DNA of 47,856 nt. Origin: Rhodocyclaceae bacterium. Its GTDB lineage: Bacteria; Pseudomonadota; Gammaproteobacteria; Burkholderiales; Rhodocyclaceae. The translations under genes and the position numbers were made by a program. The notes below the pieces were generated by a model. That model was not told where the DNA came from. It saw only the letters and a list, made by a program, of their open reading frames with translations, and did not search any database. Each line of letters opens with the position of its first letter. Position 1 is the stretch's first letter. The DNA is taken from the NCBI GenBank assembly GCA_016791205.1, contig JAEUNH010000030.1:1-47856 (forward strand), in the 5' to 3' direction. This document shows positions 8,305-16,201 of the stretch, piece after piece.

Positions 8305-8724
8305 CTAGCAGACCACGCTGACGGCGACGCGGTCGCCATCGGCCAGGCCGAGCGCCTGGCGCACCGGCACGGCGGAGATCACCTCGAACTTGTCGTCCGG
8401 GTAGCCGGCCACTTCCGGGAACACCACCGCCCCGGTGATGCAGCCGGCGATCACGACATGGAAGCACTTCGCCGCGCAGAAGCCGGCCTCTGGGGTGATG
8501 CCGATGCCGGCCTCCTGCGCCAGCAGGCGCCGCGCCGCCGCCCACTCCGGCCCGCTCATGCGCAGGTTGAAGGTGCCGGGGTAGGGCTCGAAGCCGAGCT
8601 TGGCAAGGAATTCCCGCCGCACCCAGTCGAGCGCGGTGAAGCTCGCGCCTTCGCCCAGGCCGGAACAGGCCTCGCCTGCCAGCGCCAGGGTTGCCGCCTC
8701 CACCCGCTTCTCCGTCACCGCCAT
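8305..8724 (-). CDS. DUF120, archaeal-type CTP-dependent riboflavin kinase homologue
   Basis: A 139-residue protein resembling the archaeal RibK family (DUF120), which makes FMN from riboflavin with CTP. The diagnostic stretch is GLGEGASF...LGFEPYPGTFNLRM (residues about 21-55), where family members have G-F-x-P-Y-P-G-T-L-N. The end, FEVISAVPVRQALGLADGDRVAVSV, matches the family's V-E-I-I-x...LR-x-x-L-x-L-x-D-G-D. A GGGAGG lies 5 bases before the ATG. The gene sits directly downstream of ubiX, whose enzyme consumes FMN to make prenyl-FMN for the UbiD-type carboxylase subunits. A dedicated FMN supply is a reasonable inference. Bacteria normally use RibF, so this is unusual. Confidence 0.78.
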   Translation of the reverse strand: MAVTEKRVEAATLALAGEACSGLGEGASFTALDWVRREFLAKLGFEPYPGTFNLRMSGPEWAAARRLLAQEAGIGITPEAGFCAAKCFHVVIAGCITGAVVFPEVAGYPDDKFEVISAVPVRQALGLADGDRVAVSVVC

Positions 8725-8737
8725 GGCCGCCTCCCGC

Positions 8738-9322
8738 TTACCGATTTTTCAGGGCCTCCCGCTCCTCGTTGCCCGTCCAGCGCTTGAACAGGTCGAGATC
8801 GAGGTCGAACTGGTCGAGCGCCTTGTTCACCGACTGCATGATCACGTCCTCGAGGGTCTTCGGCCGGTGGTAGAACGCCGGCAGCGGCGGCACCAGCACC
8901 GCGCCGGCTTCCGTCACCTGGGTCATCAGGCGCAGGTGACCGAGGTGCAGCGGCGTCTCGCGCAGCATCAGCACCAGCTTGCGCCGCTCCTTCAGGCAGA
9001 CGTCGGCGGCGCGGATCAGCAGGTTGGTGTTGAAGGAATTGGCGATGGCCGACAGGGTCTTGATCGAGCATGGCGCAATGACCATCCCGGCATGCTTGAA
9101 CGAACCGCTCGAGATGCAGGCGCCGACATCGTTGATGTCGTGCACCTGGCTGGCCAGCTTCTTCAGGTCGTCGATGGCGTAGTCCGTCTCGTAGACGATG
9201 GTCCGCTTGGCCGAGTCGGACATCACCAGGTGGGTCTCGACATTCGCCTTCTGCAGCACCTCGAGGATGCGGATGCCGTAGATGGCGCCGCTTGCCCCGG
9301 AAATCCCCACCACCAGCTTCAT
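8738..9322 (-). CDS. ubiX: UbiX-family flavin prenyltransferase
   Basis: A 194-residue flavoprotein that joins a dimethylallyl group to FMN, giving the prenylated FMN cofactor of UbiD decarboxylases. The signatures are VVGISGASGAIYGIRILEVL at the N-terminus, the APCSIKTLSAIANSF stretch near residue 85, R..DV.LKERR (residues 105-115) with LMLRETPLHLGHLRLM after it, and P-x-P-x-F-Y-x-P near residue 149. The start overlaps the stop of the upstream UbiD gene (ATGA at 9319-9322). Three UbiD-like proteins in the same operon need its product. It is probably a phenol-dedicated paralogue of the ubiquinone gene. Confidence 0.9.
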   Translation of the reverse strand: MKLVVGISGASGAIYGIRILEVLQKANVETHLVMSDSAKRTIVYETDYAIDDLKKLASQVHDINDVGACISSGSFKHAGMVIAPCSIKTLSAIANSFNTNLLIRAADVCLKERRKLVLMLRETPLHLGHLRLMTQVTEAGAVLVPPLPAFYHRPKTLEDVIMQSVNKALDQFDLDLDLFKRWTGNEEREALKNR

Positions 9323-10683
9323 GAGTTTGCTCCCGTCAATGTGGCGGCCACTGCGCGCGCCCGGGCCACGGCGGCGGGCGGCATGGCGATCTTGTCGAAG
9401 ATCGGCTGCGGCCCGCGCGTGGCATCGTAGCCGATCTTCGAGCCGCCGCCCGCGGCAGCGGACGGATCGATCACATAGCCTTCCAGCCCGCCGAGGATCA
9501 CGCTGTCGCGCGCCGGCTGGCAGCGGGTGGCCAGCGCCCAGGCCACTTCGCGCGGATTGCGGATGTCGATGTCGTCGTCGACCACCGTCACGCTCTTCAG
9601 GCGCCGGTCGAGGCCGAGCGCCAGGTGGATCAGGCGCCGCACCTCGGTCTTCGGGCAATCCCTGACGGCGATCACCGCGGCGAAGCTGCAAGTGCCGGGG
9701 GTGAGCTCCAGGTCGACCACGCCGCGCAGCAGGCCTTTCAGCTGGCCGAGCAGCTCGGCGCCGCCGGCCAGCGAGAGCAGGGTGTCGACGTCCGCCGTCC
9801 ACGGCACCAGCGCCGGGAAGATGAAATCCTTGCGGTGCGTCACCGCGCTGGCCTCGAACACCGGGCTGAGGTTGCTGAAGTAGCTGCCGGTGTTCTCGCC
9901 GAAGGGCCCTTCCTCCTCGCGCAGGCCGGGCAGCACATGGCCCTCGATGACGACCTCGGCGCGTGCCGGCACCTCGAGGTCCACCGTCAGGGCGCGCACC
10001 AGCGCCACCGGTGCGCCGCGCAGGCCGCCGGCAATCTCCATCTTGTCGGGCCCCTGCGGGCCAGTCTTCACCACCGCGGCGAGCAGCATGGCCGGATCGA
10101 CGCCGAGCGCCACGGCGACTTCCAGCGGCCTGCCCGAGGCCTCGGCGTTGGCCAGGAAAGCTGACAGCGGCGGATTGGCGAGGAAGATGCCGAAGCGTCG
10201 GCCGTCCCCGTTTTTACCTTTATACATCATGCGGTGGATGCCCATGCCGCGCTGCCCCGTGGCGGGATCGCGCGCCAGCACCACGCCGCAGGTCAGGAAG
10301 GGCGCGGCATCCTTTTCGTAATGGGTGACCAGCGGCAGCAGGGCGCCGACGTCGGCCGGCTGGCGGTGGACGACTTCGTGAACCGGTGCCTCCGAGGCGG
10401 CCACCGGCGGCAGACGCCGGGCGCTGCGGTCCATGTAGGTGTCGACGAGCCCCTGCTCGGTCGTGCCGAGAGCCCGCGCGGCCAGCCGGCGGCTGGCCAG
10501 CAGGTTGCCGGCGATGCGCGCGCCGGGACGGCCCTTGAGGTTCTCGCACAGCACCGCCCGGCCGCTCGCCTGCAGCTCGGCGAGCAGCGCGGCCACCTCG
10601 AAGCGCGGGTCGAGCGGCGCGTCGACGCGGATCAGGTCGTCGCCTATCCCCTCCAGGAACGCCCGCAGATCGGCATAGGCCAC
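9319..10683 (-). CDS. Third UbiD-family (de)carboxylase in the phenol operon
   Basis: A 454-residue UbiD-family protein. The prFMN-site stretch is EEEGPFGENTGSY near residue 257, with GIHRMMYKGKNG near 148 and DDDIDIRNPREVAWALATRCQP near 371. It differs clearly from the two ppc subunits in this window. A GTG start at 10683 is used, with GGGAG six bases upstream. It lies 12 bases after ppcC and overlaps ubiX. In phenol clusters a UbiD-like gene next to ubiX is known, but its exact job is not settled; it may be a carboxylase for another hydroxyaromatic or an accessory subunit. Confidence 0.82.
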   Translation of the reverse strand: MAYADLRAFLEGIGDDLIRVDAPLDPRFEVAALLAELQASGRAVLCENLKGRPGARIAGNLLASRRLAARALGTTEQGLVDTYMDRSARRLPPVAASEAPVHEVVHRQPADVGALLPLVTHYEKDAAPFLTCGVVLARDPATGQRGMGIHRMMYKGKNGDGRRFGIFLANPPLSAFLANAEASGRPLEVAVALGVDPAMLLAAVVKTGPQGPDKMEIAGGLRGAPVALVRALTVDLEVPARAEVVIEGHVLPGLREEEGPFGENTGSYFSNLSPVFEASAVTHRKDFIFPALVPWTADVDTLLSLAGGAELLGQLKGLLRGVVDLELTPGTCSFAAVIAVRDCPKTEVRRLIHLALGLDRRLKSVTVVDDDIDIRNPREVAWALATRCQPARDSVILGGLEGYVIDPSAAAGGGSKIGYDATRGPQPIFDKIAMPPAAVARARAVAATLTGANS

Positions 10684-10695
10684 GACGGCTCCCGG

Positions 10696-10950
10696 CTACC
10701 GGTATTTCTCCGGCAAGCGCTGCACTTCGTCGAGCACCTTGATCGAGAAGCGGCTGGCGCTCAGCTGGCCGCGGCCGAGGCGCACCTGCAGCTGGTCGGC
10801 ATGCTTCTTCAGGTCGCTGGAGACCTGGCAGCGGACGCGCTTGTAGGTATATTTGTGGATGCCGGCGTTGAGGGTGCGGATGGTCAGCTCCAGATCGGCG
10901 TCCTCGGCCAGTTCCTTGATGTCGTTAACGAAAACTTCCCACTGGTTCAT
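10696..10950 (-). CDS. ppcC: Phenylphosphate carboxylase gamma subunit
   Basis: An 84-residue protein (MNQWEVFVNDIKELAEDAD...), about 10 kDa, the size of the gamma subunit of Thauera aromatica phenylphosphate carboxylase. It has no recognisable catalytic motif; the sequence is mixed alpha/beta with many charged residues. Identification rests on size and on position directly downstream of ppcA, in the order ppcB-D-A-C. A strong AGGAG precedes the ATG. In the characterised enzyme the alpha, beta and gamma subunits form the carbon dioxide exchange core that carboxylates phenylphosphate para to oxygen. Confidence 0.75.
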   Translation of the reverse strand: MNQWEVFVNDIKELAEDADLELTIRTLNAGIHKYTYKRVRCQVSSDLKKHADQLQVRLGRGQLSASRFSIKVLDEVQRLPEKYR

Positions 10951-10962
10951 GGTCCTGTCTCC

Positions 10963-12411
10963 TCACTTCACGGGCGGATAGCCGTAGGCCGTCCAGTTGG
11001 CCAGCACCTTGTCCTGGATGTCCTTCGGGTAGACATGCTTGAACGAGACCAGGGTCGGCACGTCGTTGATCTTGTCCCAGTCGGTCGGCCAGAGACAGTC
11101 GAACACCACCTTCGAGCCGATCGAATGCTTGCGCTCGTGCGGCGTGGCGAACGGATACAGCGGCGTGCCGGGCGCGTTCCTGTAGATGTGGATGCCGTTG
11201 GCCGGATGGCAGCGGGTGCAGAAGGCGTGGTACACCTCGTCCCAGTTGTAGATGTCGGTCTGGTCGTCGACCACCATCACCATGTGGAACCAGGGGCCGA
11301 GCTTGGAGCCGAAGGCGAGCTGGCCGATCTGCTGGGCAACGCCCGAGTAGGTCGGCTTCACGCCGACGATCATCATGTGGTGCGTCGAGCGCGGATGCAT
11401 GTACACGCCGGTGACCGGGATGCCCTGGCTCTTCAGCAGCTTCTCCAGCTCGAGGCCGAGCGAGAACGAGCGCAAGAGCTGGCCCTCGTCCTGCGGCACG
11501 CCCATGTTGGAGATGGTCATCGTGGCGTTGTTGCGGTAGGTGATGCAGTTCACCCGGAAGGTGACGCGGAAGTCGCGCGGGGAGGTGCGGTAGCCGGTGT
11601 ACTCGCCGAAGGGGCCCTCCTCGACCTTGTAGTCGGGGCAGATCTCGCCCTCGAGGATGATCTCGGCGTCGGCCGGCACCTCCAGGTCGTTGGTCTCGCA
11701 CTTCACCAGCCGCGCCGGCTCGCCAGCCAGCATGCCGACCAGTTCCGGCTCGGGGATCGGCGAGGGCGCGCAGGCGGCCATCGCCGCCAGCGGCGACAGG
11801 CCGATGGCGGTGGCGAAGGGGCAGCTCTCGCCGCGCGGCAGGTAGTAGTCGTTGAGCGCCTTGCCGAGGTCGGAGAAGGGGAACACCGCGCCGCTCATGG
11901 TGCGCGAGTCGAACATCATCTGCCGGTACATGCCCCAGTTCACGTCGCCGCGCACCGGGTGCTTCGTCACCACGGCGTGCCAGGTGCCGACATAGCGGCC
12001 GCCGTCGCCGTCGTGCACCAGCGGCACCGGCAGCCTGCACAGGTCCACATCCTTGCCCTTGAGGATGTTCTCCTTGCAGGGCGCGTCCTTGCGGTCGACG
12101 ACGACCGGCGGGATCACCTCGCCGTTGGTGCGCTTCAAGTACTCCTTGCCGATCTCCGGCAGCGGGGAGGCCGGGTCCATGCCGAGCGAGATGGCCATGC
12201 GCCGGTAGGTCGACAGCGGCGCGCCGAAATAGGAGAAGCCCGGGTAATCCTTGATCTTCTCCATGAAAGGCGCCGGCGCCGCCAGCTCGCAGGCACGGCG
12301 CACGATGGCGCCGGCCTCGTTTTCCCAATCCACTTCCTGCTTGATGCGAACGGCGTCGCCGCTCTTCACGCAGGCCTCGATGAACTCACGGTTGCTTCGG
12401 GGTGCCGCCAC
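10963..12411 (-). CDS. ppcA: Phenylphosphate carboxylase alpha subunit (UbiD family)
   Basis: A 482-residue UbiD-like protein, about 54 kDa, matching the alpha subunit size. It carries EEGPFGEYTGYR near residue 265, the VDDQTDIYNWDEVYHAFCTRCHP segment near 375, and a C-terminal CLWPTDWDKINDVP region seen in phenylphosphate carboxylases. I chose the GTG at 12411 (VAAPRSNREF) because AAGGAG lies 7 bases upstream at 12419-12424. A frame from 12450 would run into ppcD without any ribosome site. With ppcB, C and D it converts phenylphosphate and CO2 to 4-hydroxybenzoate and phosphate under anoxic conditions. Confidence 0.88.
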   Translation of the reverse strand: MAAPRSNREFIEACVKSGDAVRIKQEVDWENEAGAIVRRACELAAPAPFMEKIKDYPGFSYFGAPLSTYRRMAISLGMDPASPLPEIGKEYLKRTNGEVIPPVVVDRKDAPCKENILKGKDVDLCRLPVPLVHDGDGGRYVGTWHAVVTKHPVRGDVNWGMYRQMMFDSRTMSGAVFPFSDLGKALNDYYLPRGESCPFATAIGLSPLAAMAACAPSPIPEPELVGMLAGEPARLVKCETNDLEVPADAEIILEGEICPDYKVEEGPFGEYTGYRTSPRDFRVTFRVNCITYRNNATMTISNMGVPQDEGQLLRSFSLGLELEKLLKSQGIPVTGVYMHPRSTHHMMIVGVKPTYSGVAQQIGQLAFGSKLGPWFHMVMVVDDQTDIYNWDEVYHAFCTRCHPANGIHIYRNAPGTPLYPFATPHERKHSIGSKVVFDCLWPTDWDKINDVPTLVSFKHVYPKDIQDKVLANWTAYGYPPVK

Positions 12412-12422
12412 GTCTCGTCTCC

Positions 12423-12929
12423 TTATATTTTTGAAAGGATCTTGTCCCACTTGCCCTGCGCCTTGAGGATCAGCTCGGCCGCCTCGCGCACGGCGCCATG
12501 GCCGCCGCGCGCCTGGGTCACGTACTCGGCGGCGTCCTTCACCTCCTGGACGGCGTCGGCCACGGCGATGGGCAGGCCGACGCGCTTCATCATCGACAGG
12601 TCGACCAGGTCGTCGCCGACGTAGGCCACCTGCGCGTCGCTGATGTTCATCGCCTTCAGCATCTCCTCGTAGGGCTCGGTCTTCTTCTTGATGCCCTCGT
12701 GGAAGTGCTTGATCTTCAGCTCCTCGGCGCGGTGGCGCACGGCGCCGGACTTCTTCGAGGTGATGATGGCGACGTCGACGCCGGTCATCTGCAGGGCGAC
12801 CACGCCGAAGCCGTCCTTGATGTCGAAGTTGCGCTGCTCCAGGCCGTTGTCGTCGATGACGATGCGGCCATCGGTCATGACGCCATCGACGTCGAGGATG
12901 ACCAGCTTGATGTCTTTCGCTTTCTCCAT
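12423..12929 (-). CDS. ppcD: Phenylphosphate carboxylase delta subunit (HAD phosphatase)
   Basis: A 168-residue (18 kDa) HAD-superfamily protein of the KdsC type. Motif I is LVILDVDGVMTDG (residues 9-21), motif II is AIITSKKS near 54-61, and motif IV is YVGDDLVDLSMM near 103-114. The size matches the delta subunit of phenylphosphate carboxylase, which is needed for the overall reaction and whose relatives are phosphatases. It sits between ppcB and ppcA with gaps of about 10 bases. A GAGGGCGC stretch precedes the ATG. Confidence 0.87.
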   Translation of the reverse strand: MEKAKDIKLVILDVDGVMTDGRIVIDDNGLEQRNFDIKDGFGVVALQMTGVDVAIITSKKSGAVRHRAEELKIKHFHEGIKKKTEPYEEMLKAMNISDAQVAYVGDDLVDLSMMKRVGLPIAVADAVQEVKDAAEYVTQARGGHGAVREAAELILKAQGKWDKILSKI

Positions 12930-12939
12930 GGTTGCGCCC

Positions 12940-14358
12940 TCAATCGATTCCGTATTCGGCCCAGCGGCCGCGGATCTTCGCCAGCATTTCCTCGTCCATG
13001 CGCGCCTCGACCGGCTTCTGCTTCCACTCGTAGGGAATGCAGGCGTCCATCAGGATGCGCGAGGTGATGAGCTTGTTCGAATCGGGATCGAGCGCCGGGT
13101 CGAGCGGCGTCGAGCGGCCGCGCTTGATCAGCTCGGTGCCGCGCAGCGGGTCGTAGCGGCAGGACAGCGCCCACATCACCCGCTGCAGGTCGTCGGCCAT
13201 GATGTCCTCGTCGACCGTGATGACGCCCTTGATGCCGTAGGAGCCGGTGTTGCTGCCGATCACCGCGTCGGCGACCTGGCGCGAGTGGCCGGGGTAGGCC
13301 TGCTTGATCGAGACCACGGCCCAGAAGCGGCCGGCCGACTCGGGCAGCACGCAAACCGACTGCACGCCGGGGATCCTCATCTTCTCCAGCTCGGTCCACA
13401 GCGTCGCCGTGCGGGTGAAGGCCAGCAGCATGTGCACGTCGGTGACCGGGCGGCCCTGGCCGGTGGCCCACAGCACCGGGTTGTTGCGGTGGAGGATCTG
13501 CTTCACCTCCAGCGCCGGCTTGAGGATCGGCTTGTGCAGCTCGTCGGTGTAGTAGCCGGTGTACTCGGCAAAGGGGCCTTCCTGGCGGAAGTTGGCCGGG
13601 TCGATCTCGCCTTCCAGCACGATCTCGGCACCGGCCGGTATCGGCAGCCCGGTCATCGGGGCCATCAGGAACTCGGCCGGCTGGCCGCGCACCGTGCCGG
13701 TGATGTCGAAGTCGTTGGCGCCCTTGTGCATCAGGGTGCCGGCCATGAAGATCAGCGGGTCGCAGCCGATCACGGCGGCGGCCGGCATTTTCTTGCCTAG
13801 CTTGGCGTACTTCTTCATGATGCGCTCGCCGCGCTTGCCGGGCAGGATCTGCACGCCGCAGGTCTTGTTGTCGAGCATCTGCATGCGGTAGGTGCCGAGA
13901 TTGGTCTCGCCGGTCTCGGGGTCGCGCAGCACGACGAACACCATGGTGCCGATGTAGCGTCCGCCGTCGAGCGGGAAGAACTTCGGCACCGGGAACATGT
14001 TGAGGTCGACCTTGTCGCCCGTGAGGATGTTCTCCAGCACCGGGCCGTCCTTGACCTCCTTGGCCTTGATCAGGCCCTCGGAGGTGATGGTCTTCTTCAT
14101 CCAGGCCTGCGCCGATTCGCACATCGACAGGTTGTGCGGGAGCCCCAGCATGATGGCGAGGCGCTTGGTCGTGGCGAAGGCGCCGGTGAACACCGGCGAG
14201 GAATAGCCCTTGACGTTCTCGAACAGCAGCGCCGGGCCCTTCTTCTCCTCGGTCAGCTTGGAGACGTGGGAAATCTCCAGGTTCCAGTCGACTTCCGCCT
14301 TGACGCGCTTCAGCTCGTTGGCCTCGGCGCACTGGTTGATGAAATATCTCAGGTCCAT
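12940..14358 (-). CDS. ppcB: Phenylphosphate carboxylase beta subunit (UbiD family)
   Basis: A 472-residue UbiD-like protein, about 53 kDa as for the beta subunit. Visible stretches are KVDLNMFPVPKFFPLDGGRYIGT near residue 113, EGPFAEYTGYYTDELHKP near 261 and VDEDIMADDLQRVMWALSCRYDP near 382. In the usual UbiD triad region it reads EGPFAEYTGYY, where the alpha subunit has EGPFGEYTGYR. AGGAG lies 12 bases before the ATG. It is the first carboxylase gene after ppsC. Alpha versus beta was assigned by size and gene order; the two could be swapped. Confidence 0.86.
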   Translation of the reverse strand: MDLRYFINQCAEANELKRVKAEVDWNLEISHVSKLTEEKKGPALLFENVKGYSSPVFTGAFATTKRLAIMLGLPHNLSMCESAQAWMKKTITSEGLIKAKEVKDGPVLENILTGDKVDLNMFPVPKFFPLDGGRYIGTMVFVVLRDPETGETNLGTYRMQMLDNKTCGVQILPGKRGERIMKKYAKLGKKMPAAAVIGCDPLIFMAGTLMHKGANDFDITGTVRGQPAEFLMAPMTGLPIPAGAEIVLEGEIDPANFRQEGPFAEYTGYYTDELHKPILKPALEVKQILHRNNPVLWATGQGRPVTDVHMLLAFTRTATLWTELEKMRIPGVQSVCVLPESAGRFWAVVSIKQAYPGHSRQVADAVIGSNTGSYGIKGVITVDEDIMADDLQRVMWALSCRYDPLRGTELIKRGRSTPLDPALDPDSNKLITSRILMDACIPYEWKQKPVEARMDEEMLAKIRGRWAEYGID

Positions 14359-14380
14359 TTTTTCGCTTGTCTCCTGTGGT

Positions 14381-15061
14381 TCAATGCTTCTCTTCGCACT
14401 TGGTGTCGACGGACTCGATGACGCGGAAGCCGGCCGCCTCCAGCACCGCCACCACCTTCCTCAGCTCGGCCGAATGGAAGCGGACGATGACCTTGCGCTG
14501 GTGCGGCTGGCCGTTGCCGCCATCCTCGCCGCGGGTGATGGGATAGATGGCCTGCACCTCGGCGCCGGCGCCTTCCACCAGGTCGGCGATGCGGCCGATG
14601 GTGCCGGCCTTGATTTCCAGCGGACCGAGGGTGATGCCGCAGCGCTTCTCCCAGGCGCCGAGGAAATGGGCAGCCAGCGAGAATATCTCCTTCGAGGAGA
14701 TGACGCCGATCACCCGGCCCCCTTCCATCACCGGGAACTGGCCGATGCCCAGATCCTGGCCGCGGCGCAGGCATTCCTCCATGGTGTCGGTGGCGTTCAC
14801 GGTGGCCGGGTTGCGCACCATGATGTCCTTGACCTTGAGGCGGTTGGCGAAGAAGTGGTATTCGTCCGGATTCTGCGTGCGGGAGACGAAGTGGGCGGCG
14901 CGCAGGCAGTGCTGGCGCGTCACCATCCCGCGCAGGCGTCCGTTCTCGATGACGGGCAGCGCCTGCAGGTTGTTCTCGGTGAGGATGCGCTTGGCCTCGG
15001 CGAGCAGCGTGTCGCCGTCGACCAGCGTCGGGTTGTGCTGCATCCAGTTTCTGACGATCAT
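14381..15061 (-). CDS. ppsC: Phenylphosphate synthase protein 3 (CBS-domain activator)
   Basis: A 226-residue protein, about 24 kDa, with two CBS domains (residues about 1-60, opening MIVRNWMQHNPTLVDGDTLL, and about 77-135, opening VKDIMVRNPATVNATDTMEE) followed by an ACT-like C-terminal domain (about 140-226). The third phenylphosphate synthase protein of Thauera has the same size and two CBS domains, and it stimulates the reaction of the other two. The start at 15061 shares a base with the ppsB stop (TGATG), so translation is probably coupled. CBS domains suggest sensing of an adenine nucleotide. Confidence 0.88.
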   Translation of the reverse strand: MIVRNWMQHNPTLVDGDTLLAEAKRILTENNLQALPVIENGRLRGMVTRQHCLRAAHFVSRTQNPDEYHFFANRLKVKDIMVRNPATVNATDTMEECLRRGQDLGIGQFPVMEGGRVIGVISSKEIFSLAAHFLGAWEKRCGITLGPLEIKAGTIGRIADLVEGAGAEVQAIYPITRGEDGGNGQPHQRKVIVRFHSAELRKVVAVLEAAGFRVIESVDTKCEEKH

Positions 15062-16179
15062 CAGGACACCTTTTTGCCGGTCAGCAGGCTGGAGAGGATG
15101 AAGTCCATCGCCGAGGTGGCCTTGCCGGCGACGGCGGCCTCCTTCTCGCGCTTCTCGCTCCACACCGTCTCGGGCCGCGCCTGCAGGATGAAGATGTTGC
15201 CGCCGGCGGGCAGGTCCTTGTCCACCGCCCACTCGATGTCCATCTGGCGGCCGTAGTGCTTCTCGATGGCCTTGCCCATGCGCGCCAGCTCGACGATCTC
15301 CTCGTCGATCAGCGACTGCACGTTCTGCCGCTCGAAGGGGGTCTCGATCTTCACCGACTTCTGCGTCTTGGGGTCTACGGTGTAGGTGATCTCCTTGTTG
15401 CAGATGGTGCGCTCGAGGATGTCGAGGGTGATCTTGTTCACCACGAAGTGGTCGGGCGTCACCTCGCCCGAGACCACCGACTCGCCGAATCCGAAGTTGG
15501 AATCGATGGCGATGACGGAGCGGTCGCCGTTGCCCGGGTGCAGCGTGAACATCACCCCGGCGGTGTAGGAGTTGGCCATCTTCTGGAAGCCGACCGACAG
15601 CGCCACCTCCTCATGCGGGAAGCCCATGCGGATGCGGTAGGCGATGGCGCGCGCCGTGAACAGGCTGGAGATGCAGCGGCGGGCGTGGTGCAGCACGTCG
15701 TCCACGCCGCGGATCCACAGGTAGGTGTCCTGCTGGCCGGCGAAGCTGGCGCCGGGCAGGTCCTCGGCGGTGGCGCTGGAGCGCACCGCCACCGGGACCG
15801 CCGGAACCATGCAGCGCACGGAGAGCCTGCGGTAATACTCGGCGACGGCGTCCTCCAGCTCCCAGGCGAAGGGGTGCTGCTCGATCATCTCGCGGATCGC
15901 CTTGCTGGCCGACTCCAGGTGATCGAGGTCGTCGTGGCCGCAGCCCTCGAGCATGCCCGGGATCTCCCCGCTCACCCCGGCGTCGCGCATGAAGCGGGCG
16001 TAGCCGTGGGTGGTCAGGGCGAAACCCGGCGGCACGCGCACGCCGGCATTGATCAGCTCGCCCAGGGAGGAACACTTGCCGCCGACCAGCGCGACGTCGT
16101 CCTTCCTGACTTCTTCGAACCAGCACAGCTCCGGGGCCGATGAGCCGGCCCCGGCAGCCGTGTTGAGGTGTGTTGCCAT
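15061..16179 (-). CDS. ppsB: Phenylphosphate synthase protein 2 (PEP synthase N-terminal-like)
   Basis: A 372-residue protein, about 40 kDa, homologous to the ATP-binding half of phosphoenolpyruvate synthase. It has DVALVGGKCSSLGELINAGVRVPPGFALTT near residue 27, PVAVRSSATAEDLPGASFAGQQDTYL near 130, and a C-terminal DIEWAVD...FILQARPETVWS. By the known scheme this protein binds ATP and drives pyrophosphoryl transfer to the histidine of protein 1. The ATG at 16179 (MATHLN) has AAGGAG ten bases upstream and was preferred to the ATG at 16236, which would overlap ppsA. Confidence 0.9.
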   Translation of the reverse strand: MATHLNTAAGAGSSAPELCWFEEVRKDDVALVGGKCSSLGELINAGVRVPPGFALTTHGYARFMRDAGVSGEIPGMLEGCGHDDLDHLESASKAIREMIEQHPFAWELEDAVAEYYRRLSVRCMVPAVPVAVRSSATAEDLPGASFAGQQDTYLWIRGVDDVLHHARRCISSLFTARAIAYRIRMGFPHEEVALSVGFQKMANSYTAGVMFTLHPGNGDRSVIAIDSNFGFGESVVSGEVTPDHFVVNKITLDILERTICNKEITYTVDPKTQKSVKIETPFERQNVQSLIDEEIVELARMGKAIEKHYGRQMDIEWAVDKDLPAGGNIFILQARPETVWSEKREKEAAVAGKATSAMDFILSSLLTGKKVS

Positions 16180-16201
16180 TGTTGCGTTTGCTCCTTCGGC
16201 T

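Noticed and set aside
12411..12450. Longer start for ppcA at 12450
   Set aside because: The extension lies inside ppcD, and a strong AAGGAG precedes the GTG at 12411.
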